The position numbers and the translations under genes are program-made. A DNA stretch of 64,000 bases from Agroathelia rolfsii (taxonomy: Eukaryota; Basidiomycota; Agaricomycetes; Amylocorticiales; Amylocorticiaceae). Below, one piece after another: positions 47,396 to 57,624 of the stretch (within the stretch, counting starts at the first letter, position 1; each line of letters starts with the position of its first letter). The stretch lies in contig JABRWF010000002.1 of the NCBI GenBank assembly GCA_018343915.1, forward strand, positions 4,960,001 through 5,024,000, in the 5' to 3' direction. The notes under the pieces were generated by a model. That model made no database searches and was not told where the DNA came from. It saw only the letters and a list, made by a program, of their open reading frames with translations.

Positions 47396-49735
47396 TTAAT
47401 ATTCCAATAAATACTTCAATAAATCAGTTTATATCTCATCTATCACTGTTATTTATTTCAAGAATTTACAACTATTAGTTGTGAAGATATAAAGCAATTT
47501 ATTCATTCACTTTATTCTGAATATTTCCAAAATATATTCATATTTCAATATTTATTTCTTAAAATCATTTAAATATTCATTTTAAATATCTTTTGTTCAA
47601 ACAATTCAATTTACTTACTAATACATGGTTGTAATTATAAATCAGCTTATAAATCACACAAATAAATTAGTAATTACCTTCAAAGACATTAGTAATATTT
47701 GAGATATATTACTAATATCACTTTCCTATTCATTCAAATATTCAATTTGCTTACAAATACTATACTTAGCTTACAGAGCAGATTTGTTAGCATAAACTAT
47801 ACACTCTTTGCTTACCAAGCAGATTACTTAAGCAAAGACATTGCTTACAAATCCTTCAGATATTAGAATATTTTGTAGTATATAAACCCTAGCTAAATCA
47901 GCTGTAAAATATAAGTTATTTCACTCAAAAATAGTAAGTTAAATAGTCTAGAAGACTAGCTTCTAGGGTACTAACTTTACCCCAGACTTACCAAGTCTAC
48001 AAGATAAGAAAACAAGCCTTTCCCAAGGGAAACTAAGTAGGTAGTCTCAAAGGGACACTAGCTACAATCTTATCTTTAGTATAGTATAGTTACTAATTGC
48101 TTCCCACCTAGGAAACCTTGCCTAATCTTAGGAATAAATCCAAGCCTGCACTTTTCTCATAAGTAAGTGTTTGCTTCATAACAGGTAACTTGTGAGCTAG
48201 CATATAGCCACACTATACAACCCAGAACTACCAAAAGTTCAATAATCATGAAGTATTGTGAAGGGACTGGGCTATTCTTCATGGATAGGTATGCCAATTT
48301 TTAGCTATTCACTCCCTCAGTATTGTTGAATTCTGCTACTGTTGATAATATTGACACTAGATTACGTTATCGAAGTGAAATAGGCCAATAGTGCCAAAGG
48401 CATCGTAGACGTATGCCTTTGTGCTCCTTTCCTCTTTGTTACACCCAATCAAGGCATCGTACTATGTAATATCAGTTCCTAGACAACCTCCAAACGAAAC
48501 TCCCATTGGCTAAAACGATATAAACAACCTTTTGGCCGTCAAGATTGAAGAACATGCATCTTTCGGTCACCCTCTTGACGACCAATTTCACAACTGAGGC
48601 TGCAGCTACTACAACTGACTATATAACGAGAAAAAGTAATAAATTAATACCAAAGTGATAAAATAATACTTCCCCGTCTCGTTTGTCGCTCCTGCTGTTC
48701 TCGACACCTAACCAGAACCTTCTCGGTGGGCTATTTGAAGAGTTCAAGCCTAGCCAGTCTGCCCATGGCATGCCGGGGTACAGCAGTTTGCGGTATGGGA
48801 TAAAGACGCTATGGGCGACGAAGAATTATCGAGCTGGTGTTATCTGGACCTTTTCCCGAGAGGTGAGCCTGATTGTCGAGATTGAATGTATTGACGATGT
48901 AGCTTTGTACAGTGAATAAATCTTCTGGAGTTGCTATGTAGCCTTTGATTTCTAGGTACAACAAGTCGGATGGGCTGAGGAGCTACCTTTTGGTAGCCAT
49001 GATCGCCAACTTTGTTAAGCAAACACCTAATCGCCCGGCGTTCATGAGCCATAGTATGCTCCCTCTTCTTTATCTTTTTTGGTGTGCAACTCACATAAAC
49101 GTCTTTTCATGCAATTATTACTCGTTTCAATAGCGTTCCTATCTTGTTCTACAAAATGGGACATGTTTTCCACGATCTCCTGAGTAAGAGCAAGTACGAC
49201 CAATTCCATATGGTGAATGTGTCACGTGACTTTGAGGAAGCGCTGCCGCGGATGCTCGAGAACTGGTGTTATGAGCCCGAGGTGCTGAAGGAGATGCTGG
49301 GTCACTATAAGACGCAGGAGTTGTTGGAATCAGACTTGATAGACAATGACATCGAGTCGTGAGTAGACCGCTTTGAGTAAGCTATTATGATATTTTAGAA
49401 CAAAATAGTTGATACATTTATATAGATCTGTTTTTACCTTTGAAAGTATTCCTTGCGAAGTTTGGCCTCAAAATCGACATGGATTACGGTTAGTTGTATC
49501 CTCTCGGTTTTTTGACTTTTCAGATATTCATTCTATGCATTGCGATCAGAATAGGAGGATTACACCGAGCTCTGGAATAACCTCCGCATGGATATCTCAA
49601 CAACGAGTACATGCCGAGCCAGACGGGATTTCCATCACATTATTAGGGGATATAATGTTGGGTGCGCAAGTGCATTGCTTTCATTGCTTTTCCTATCAGC
49701 TTCATGGTTGGTCTCATGCTTTTCAATGACAGCGG

Positions 49736-51229
49736 GTAGCGCAACGGACCCTAATGGCGCAAGCAAAAGGTCTGTATGTGGGCATTGCTAGTGGTGGCGT
49801 CCTATCATCTCTGGCCATGCTCATCACTGCCAATATATAGACACAACCCAGAGCTACGAGGTCGCAACAGCAGCAACAGCTGAACTACGCCAGTCCGCCA
49901 ATTCCACTGTCAGCCTCCTCTCGCCGCGCCTCTTCACTCAACGCTGATGCCTGACCGGAGTGTGCTCACGACCTCTAGTGGGGCCGTTGCCGCTAGCAAG
50001 TCAGATGATAGTTGAGAAGCTTCCTCCTAAGATAGGTAAGCCCAACGCTTGTTTACCGCCGTGTTTATAACGCAAAATATTCATTGTGTACACGCTACTA
50101 TAAGCCAAGCACTGTGACCGCGATCCAGAAACAAACGAAATGTTTTAGTTCTCAGCTCCACCTGTCGATTGTGCGCGCAAGCCCGGGGACCACAATACCA
50201 GTCTCAAACACCTGTATTTGCTCACGATGAAGGGGAAGTAAGATCATGATGTGAGAAAAAGCGAGCCAACCAGTCACAAAATAAAAGCAAGAGTGTATTT
50301 CGCTTGTCGTTGTACTTGGACGCGGTACGCGGACAAACGAATGAAGTAGCTACTACAAAATTTCGCAGCTATATGACTATGGTCATGCGTAGCGTGACCG
50401 TAACTCCGTCACTCCCATCGAGGCATGGATTGCCCATTCTAACACATGAGGCCGCCACTATCGACAATAGCCTTAATGCTGATGCCATAGACGTCGATGA
50501 AGAGAATTAAAAGCAAGGTTACCGCAAACGGTCATGGAGGTGCGCTGGCAGATGCACTCGTTTCTGTTAGATAGTAATAAACAACTGCGAAAATTTGCTA
50601 CTTCATCACTACCGCTTCTTTACAAGTTTCTTATTCGTCGCGTATATGGTACACTATTTTAGTGCCCCAAAGGGACATATAACATAAGTGACACTCGTTT
50701 GCCTCGATGCATCCTCACCACTGATTTTCAATGGCATAAGAGTACCTCGAGGGTGGGGAGAAAAATGGGGGGTCTAAAAAGAAGAGAAAAATCCCCCCGA
50801 AAGAAAAAAAGGGAAAAAAACCCACTTGTGAGAGAGGGAAAAACCCAAGTGAGGGGGAAAATCCTTGTAAAGGGAGAAAAGAACCTTGCTCAAAGAAAAA
50901 TATGTTAAACATAAAAATAAAAAGAAGCATGAACAAGGCTAGAGAATAGAGAGCACATAGAGCAAACACCCAGAGCAAGAGAGCAACCCAGAAAGCCAGA
51001 GCTGAAGATACCCAGAATCCAGAAAGAGCCAAAGTCTTAGAGCGTGTATCCAAGAGGAAGAGAAAAAAAAGAATAAAAAAAGGAATATAAAAAAAACGGA
51101 AAGAAAGAATAAAAAGAGAAAAATTGAAACTTCCCATCATTCAGACCCCAAGTCCCCCATGGAGCACCCATCCCTTCTACACCCTCCGATTCCCATTTCA
51201 TCCCCAGCCACAAGTGCCATTTATTGCTT
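49736..51229. other. no supported gene; includes a purine-rich tract at 50,740-51,130
   Basis: An unsupported 68-codon frame lies at 50,304-50,510. A Met-less frame near 49,855-49,950 encodes a glutamine run followed by Ser/Pro, possibly a relic. From 50,740 to 51,130 the plus strand is almost all A and G, which makes long lysine/arginine frames on one strand and Phe/Leu frames on the other by composition alone. Confidence 0.45.
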
Positions 51230-52239
51230 TTATGATTGCTCGTCGTTGCGAAGCTTGTCGAACTTTCGTCCAACCCACTTCTTGACGCCCTTCCAACCTG
51301 CCTTCCAACCCCACCGATGCTGATGATCTTCTTCCCCCTCCTCGTACTTGACCACTATCTCGAGGATGATCTCCCTCAGTAGCGGCAGGCCGGTATCCTG
51401 CCCACCGAGGTTGTCCGAAGAAGGTACTTGAAGACCGGCGTCCGACAGGGGCTTGAAGTACCTCTGCGCGAACTCAAAGTCGTGCCTCACGGATTTGGAC
51501 ATGGGAGTAGGGGCAAAAGCTGTGGCAGCGGGGGTCTCTGTCTTCGCCTTTTTCTTCGTATGGGTAGAGGAGATGGGGATAAGGTCGATGTAGACACCGT
51601 CGTCCTCATCATCTTCGTCGCTCTCGTACTCCAACCATCGAGCCTTCGATCAACGACGTCCAAGGGGCCAGGTAGACATCAAGGGGCTTCATCATGCTAG
51701 GGAGAAGAACCGGGAACTCCTCGTCGTCATCGTCGGACTCCTCTTCCTCCTTCTCATCATCATCATCATCATCGATCGTGACCGCAGTCCAATCATACTC
51801 GTCGTAGAGGGCATCAAGCGCACGCTCAAATTCCTCGTCGGCGATCGGCTGCTCCTCTCTGCTGCGGCTGCGGCTGGCAATACTCGTCATCGTCTCGATT
51901 ACCAAGGGGTTGGTGTAGACACGCGCTTTATTCCTGATGGCGGCCAGCGATGCTGCAAAGGAGGAGCTTGAGTAAATCGAGATTGAATCCGAATACTCAC
52001 TCAGGGAATCATCCACATCACGAGCCAGAGCAATAGTCGTCATCCCCGTTGTCCTCCGAGGTCGTCGTCGTCGTCGTCGCCAGGCTTACAACGCTGGCCA
52101 ACAACCGCAGTGGCTTGAGGCCACCGGAGCGGATACGCCCGGGCGGGTGGTGGTTCCCTTTGAGTTGTTGGTTTGCAATGCGCGCAAGTCGAGAGAGGTC
52201 GATCTCCCTTTGCGCAAACTGTAACAATGAATAAGGCAT
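51230..52239 (-). CDS. possible acidic, low-complexity protein gene
   Basis: Minus-strand frames from 52,239 or 52,043 down to 51,230 encode a protein with Asp/Glu runs (about 51,740-51,780 and 51,600-51,620), an SRSRSREE segment and a C-terminus rich in Trp and Lys (GWKAGWKGVKKWVGRKF). An intron with good signals (GTGAGT to TTGCAG, 52,001-51,954) keeps the frame. The two long frames overlap out of phase near 51,620. A 49-base intron with a weak GTCTAC donor would rejoin them in phase; otherwise this is a frameshift. I do not recognise the family. Nuclear or nucleolar location is a guess from composition only. Confidence 0.4.
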
Positions 52240-53734
52240 GTTTTGAAAAATCGCTTTGGCGGGTTTATGTGTGTTAGGTGAGGAGGGGCTTGAGCCGCTC
52301 GAAGTACGACCTGACCAATTTTAAGGAGAAAGGAGTACTCTGGACTAGTTGCGCAAGGAGGATTTCTAAGCGATAATAGGAACTTTGTACTTACATGTAA
52401 CAAACTGTACTTTCAACCATTATAGTCGGAATTGCAAGCTTCTGTTCGCAACTAAGAATAAGAAAAAAAGAAAAAAGCAGGTGTTGAAGGGGCGGTACAA
52501 TTTTGTATAGGTCCACCATGGCTTAACGGATGGGACACCAGAAGAGGCCAGAGGCGTTCCCTGTATAACATCTACGCCTCCTAGACCCCTTTACATCTCA
52601 GCCGCGAATACCGCACCATCGAATGCGCTCCTAAATTTCAAGTTTTAGTGAGAAGAGGAGGCTGGGGGTCCAGATAGTCAGCCTCCACAATTGACAAGCC
52701 AAAAGCTATGCAAGTCAGCATGCGAGTGCAGACGAGTTGTCTGGGTCAAACCCGTTTCTTGCCCTTCAAGGTTGCGCTTGAGAGGACCACTGTCGTCTGA
52801 GATTTCTTAAATCAGCACTCGGTTGTTGTTTTTTTCTCTCCAAAGTTTTTTTTGGTTGTTAAGAATAATGTTATTGGTACTACAGTGCAGAAAAGTGGTG
52901 GTCAAAACCGCAGTACTAGACGTGCGACAGGCTGGCTGGCTCGGAACCATCCAAGGTTTCGAGCAAAGGGCCATCTTGGCATTTACTTCATCTAGCTTTT
53001 GCTTTGCTATCAGCCGCCGTCAGCTAACTAACCCAGCCACCGCTCTATGGGCTAACCATGACCCTGTGTTTGCGTGATCGCAATCATAAACTCGGGCACC
53101 TGAGCTCATGTGCTAAGCTAGGCCAAGAGCTATTACGACAACGCAAGTGGGGCAAAAAGCATGTAGGACTTTTCCAGCCAGGCTAGGGAGCACCTATGGA
53201 GAGGTCAAGGTGGGGGGGGGGATGAATGGGTGGAGCCGCCTCACTGCCTTATCTCCCGCAGTCTGCTAGGGTACAAGAAAAAAAAAAAGGTCGCTAACGT
53301 ACTAATAATCTGTGAGTTCAAAGGTGCGTGTTTATCTTTTACTGTGTATGGGATGTTTTAGACACTACAAAATGCGTTGTAAATCAAGTAATTGCCCCAG
53401 ATGGGTCAACTAGGACTAATAAACGAAGAATTTTACATGCATTGACAGTAGAGGGAAGGTAGATACGGTAGAAGGATTGTGGTAAGCGCAAAAGAGGGAG
53501 GGGGATGCGTCAGGAGATGGATTAGAAATAGTATCTAGAGGGGATAGGATATGATTTTGAGAAATAAAGAAGGGAGGTCAAGAGACAAGCATGAGAAAGT
53601 TGCGGTGGGCAAGTGAAAACCGTGACGAACGAGTGAGCATGGTCGGTTGCAGATAGTAGGAGATGCAGCTTGGCTAGGCGCTGGAACGCGTGGGGCTTTT
53701 CGCCGGTGCCGGCCCGGGCCTCGCAGTAAGAGCA
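52240..53734. other. no recognisable gene
   Basis: Short overlapping frames only. A G-run lies near 53,210-53,220 and an A-run near 53,278-53,288. Nothing I can support. Confidence 0.45.
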
Positions 53735-54300
53735 CCCATGAAGGAAGCATCGGGAAGCAGCCGTTTTGTTAACAGCGAAACCTTTCAGCACCGCGCCCAC
53801 CAAGCGCCGACTCCGAAATCTGAATTGAACTTGACTGTTGCTTAAATTTTGAGATATTCTTTGCAGCGACAGCTCGAAATACACAAGCTCCGTCAAGGAT
53901 GAATAAGGACTAAACCGTCATCATATTCTGAATCCACCTAAAGCTCACCCAGTTCCCGCAGGCATTCACCGCGTTCGGCCTGAGTGTACCCTCGACTTGA
54001 ACGACTTCTCGCAGTTGAGCTCATTGTCTACGATAATAGCAACAAAATAAGGCTTGAATAGCAAACAGCAGAGAAGGCTCTACTGAGTGTATCACAACGA
54101 CTTCATCAAAATTGAGTTGCGACCGATATATCCTATCCATGCAAGCGGTCGATTAATGCAAAGAAAGGTCGTTTGCGGGAGCTTTACCTCGAAAATCGTG
54201 CTATTAAGGTCTTAGGGTATGAGTGGGACCTACCAAACCGGGGTTAATGATGCAGGCATTCCATTCAGGGTAGATAATACCCAGGGCGCCTGTCAGTCAA
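53735..54300. repeat. extra copy of the phosphatase/NLR intergenic region
   Basis: It matches 56,930-57,510 closely across its length, including the blocks CAGCGACA-CTCGAAA, the TTGAGCTCA segment and ACCTACCAAACCGGGG / ACCTGCCAAACCGGGG. It is also related to 13,120-13,710. No phosphatase or NLR coding sequence flanks it, so it is an orphan piece of the module. Confidence 0.8.
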
Positions 54301-55159
54301 TAGTAATAGCTAGTGGTTTACAGATTAAAAAGTTATATGTCACTGACTTGAATAAATCCAGAAGGCATCACAAGCGTATTCAATATCAATAGCATGGCAT
54401 ATGGAACAATTGGTGCGATACTCTAGCCGCAATGAAAACACACCTCGAATATACGCCGGGGTGACGGCAGGAGGGAAATACACAGCACGATCACGACTGC
54501 GAGATGAAGCGTATACATCGCGCAACAGTGCATATACTCGTGGTATACAATAAAACAATCATTGCTATAAAGAATGCATTTAGGCTTGTCGATATTGAAT
54601 TATCGCCGACAGTTTCAAGCCGGGCCGGACGATCCTGCAATTGAGGTTTGAAAGGAAAAGTATCGAAACAACTCTTTCAAGAGAGGACCCAGTGTAAAAC
54701 AGTCGACTGATGGAGTTAGGTGAAATCTTGAAGGCAATGTAAATATAACGGAAACGTATTTCATTCGGCAAGACGTGGGAATCAACGTAAATGGCTAAAC
54801 CTTTTTGGATTAGGAAACTAGGTCATCATATTCTAGATGTGATTACGCACCAACAGAACAATTACTCTGCCAGGAGATGAGAACCAAGCCTGAGTCAAAA
54901 TAAAATAAGGATTTTTCTACGACTGCAGGAAACACTACTCATCGTATATAGAGCAAACACCGGGAGATGTCGCGGATGGATAAAACACGGCTTTGGTCCT
55001 TGATTGTCATCACCGCAATCATGAAGGCTGATGAGAGAGCGATAATAGTCATGGCTCCTAATGATGGATATGTAATCAATGAGCCGACGGCGACCCGACA
55101 GGCAAACAGCGTCACGCTATGGCGGTCGCAAGCATAGTCCTGCCAACAAGAGTAGTAAG
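54301..55159. other. no recognisable feature
   Basis: Open frames at 54,340-54,558 and 54,580-54,771 on the minus strand show no known domain. Composition is like the surrounding non-TE DNA. Confidence 0.4.
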
Positions 55160-56826
55160 CCTACAATTCAAGAATAAGAAGAGCTGACTTTGGAACCGAA
55201 CGTATGATCACTTCTGATCCCGATCTAGGCCAGCGTAGCGGCCCAACGTCATCCCACCCAACGAGAGCGTCCAGGCGAATCGTAGACTCGTCATGACCGA
55301 GGCGAAGGCTCAGCTTGTGCGAGTGATTGACCGCCTCTCGTGCTCGAAAACTGTAAGCGATCTCTGAAATTATGATAGCTGGCGAGGTCGGATTGAGTGT
55401 CAAGTGGCAGATATAGTACAACGAGCGGCTGACCGAATTTGGGCTGGTCACGTTCTATTGCATTTTGAACACCACTCACACTCTGATGTGTATGGCGTAT
55501 GTGGCTGGAAATCTCGTAAGCCTAGCATTAGAGAAATATACCAAACGGAAGGGAATAGCCAGAATTCGAAATCACTAATGGCAAATACGTGGGATGTATC
55601 TTCTTGAGAAACACGGGTCTCGGAAAAGTTACAAGGCAGGGAGTAACCATTACATCTGCGCGGAGGGTGCCGAGGTAGTGATCGTCGACCGAGAGTATTT
55701 ATAAGGCTGGTAATATTGATATTTGACTGGCGCTGAGTTACGCCAGGAAGTCCAAAATCAAGTGCCGCCATACCAAAGGTGTTGGGAGACCTTGATTCTG
55801 CTTCTTGTAATCAAGAAACGCTGAAACTAATTCATACACATCCATGATATCGTCAGCAGCAGGACAGGGGTAGTCAGCCAGGACGAAATCGATCTATGAG
55901 CAATAATTTCAGTTCCATTCCTACGTCATAAGGCTACACTCCAGACTTGCTTCCATAGGCTGCATATTAGCTATGAATCTCGTTTGGAGGTTTGGGTTCA
56001 TGCCGCGCAGGACACTTTGCGCTACCTAGCTCGTCAGGTCTTCGTAAAATGTCCCAACAGAGATCTTGTCGCGGTCGGGACTCTGTAGTAAACCTAGTTC
56101 GTCTCCGTAGGAATCCAAGAGGAGGGAGCATAAGTACGACCTGACATGTGAGGATAACATGGTGAGAGGCCGTGATGAATGACATCCTCCACGTCTCGAC
56201 CCCAAATGTCAATTGGCCTAGATTGCATGTACCGTTCCAAATCTCATTCAAGGATGGCCGATGTGAATGGCGCGATGGATGGGTTTAATTTCGAAAACGT
56301 AGTCTATCTGATCTATCTCTGTCGCTAGGCGGGTTCAGTCCCGTTTCGTGAGGATACAGGTTATCTCGTGTTCGCTGTATAGAAGGGAAAATCAATGAGG
56401 AGTTGTGGACATTGGTAAAATCATTGAGGCGACGCACTGTGGGATGATGCATAAACATCTCGGGGAATGCAAGCGGTTGGATTGTGGGCTCGGAGGTTGT
56501 AATGGTCGGGGTTGGCATGGGTGCTGCAGCAATTACCAGTATTTTATGGCAAGTTGGATGGAGTTATGGATTAATCGTACACGTACAATGGGGTGGATGG
56601 TTGCGTTACAGCGTCGACAAGATAGGTCGAAGCAGGTAGCAGCTCCACCAAAGCTTGGTAGCTTGAATTCCAATGTTCGATAGCAAGGCCCAAACAAAAG
56701 AACAAGGATCGCAAGCAAAGCGGCGAGGACAAAAACGGGGCCGAATCGAAATAAGCACTTCGTAGAGGTAGCTTTGGTACTCGTGCGCCTTTCAAGAGGA
56801 AAATAATGCACATTCATAGATGTCAT
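55160..56826 (-). pseudogene. histidine phosphatase-fold gene, third copy, broken
   Basis: It follows the exon order of 11,091-12,996: an N-terminal anchor exon from 56,826 (basic residues then a hydrophobic segment), the catalytic exon near 56,440, a WNGTC-containing exon near 56,240, and the exon with GHDESTIRL near 55,290. The frame shifts between the anchor exon and the next segment near 56,640. The catalytic RHHK is changed to HHPT, and several stops occur. The tail exon near 55,100-55,160 is lost. It keeps CAA at the codon that is TAA in the copy at 11.9 kb. It is head-to-head with the intact NLR gene. Confidence 0.82.
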
Positions 56827-57624
56827 TTATTGGGGGGAAGGACAGAGCGCCTGTGGTGGTTATCACGGCATTCACAACTCTCCTGAACACGTGCACTAGC
56901 GCTGACAGCCAGCTGACAGCTTGACAGCGCCATGATCTCATCAACGAAGCGTCGGAAATAGCCTTCTTGCCGACAATTAAGCCTTTTTAGGATTGCGCCT
57001 GTCGCGCGCCGAGTCCAAGTTCGAGTCTTGAACTCGACTTTTGCTCAAAGTTATCCAAGTGTTGAAATATTCATTGCAGCGACAACTCGAAACACACAAG
57101 TTCCGTCAAGAATGAACTCAAGGCCAAAACGTTATCGTATTCTAAGTCTACCTGAAATTCACTCAGTCCCCACGGGCACTAGCCGCGTCCAACCTGAACA
57201 CATTGTCGACCTGAACGACTTTTTGGGGTTGAGCTCACTGTCTATGACGAAAGCCACAAAATAGGACCTGAATAGCGAACGACAGAGATGGCTGTGCCGA
57301 GTGTATCCCAATGACTTTATCAAAACCGAGTTGTGACGGATATGTCCTACTCTTCTAAGCGGTCGAGTAATACAAGAAAAGGTCGTTTGCAGAGCTTTTC
57401 CTCAACAATCGTGTTACCAAGGTCTTGGAGTATGAATAGGACCTGCCAAACCGGGGTGAATGGTAAGGGCGTTCCATTCAGGGTAGGTGATACCGAGGGC
57501 GCCTATCAGCTTCTATATACATCAAACTTTTCTGCCACGCCCGCACCGCATGCCCGACCAAGGCCCATGAATTACTATTCCGCATCATTATTAGGAGCTC
57601 GTCGCCTCTAGTTTCTCTACCATC
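56827..57624. promoter_or_regulatory. head-to-head intergenic region upstream of the NLR gene
   Basis: About 800 bases separate the start of the broken phosphatase copy (minus) from the NLR start codon (plus). The 56,930-57,510 part is found again at 53,735-54,300 and, more decayed, at 13,120-13,710. It must contain the NLR promoter, but I cannot assign individual elements. Confidence 0.6.

Larger units (their letters stand above)
45477..48244 (-). mobile_element. solo LTR, family C, reverse (888 bp net), split by another LTR
   Basis: The ends are TGTTGAAAG and GTTCAATA, flanked by the perfect 5-base duplication ATCAT (45,472-45,476 and 48,245-48,249). Subtracting the family A insertion and its duplication leaves 888 bp, exactly the length of the copy at 36,373-37,260. 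Confidence 0.88.
44360..49735 (+). pseudogene. PRD1: M3 metallopeptidase (saccharolysin/MepB type), copy 3, with nested insertions
   Basis: The first exon begins at 44,360 with MPFVPL and has TAG where the other copies have CAG and TAG where copy 2 has TGG. Two LTR insertions split the 5' part (44,461-45,321 and 45,477-48,244). Sequence corresponding to the middle exons of copies 1-2 between about 25,100 and 25,950 is missing. From 48,250 the exons match the second half of the family. The zinc motif HEMGH has become YKMGH (CAC to TAC, GAG to AAA), removing a zinc ligand and the catalytic Glu. The last exon after GYNVG (about 49,660) is absent. Confidence 0.85.

Noticed and set aside
26796..48244. 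Family C copies as MITEs (DNA transposons)
   Set aside because: TG...CA ends, 5-base duplications and 0.9-1.0 kb length without long inverted repeats fit solo LTRs better.
50741..51140. Lys/Arg-rich (plus) and Phe/Leu-rich (minus) ORFs
   Set aside because: They follow from the purine-only strand; there is no domain, no splice support and no codon structure.
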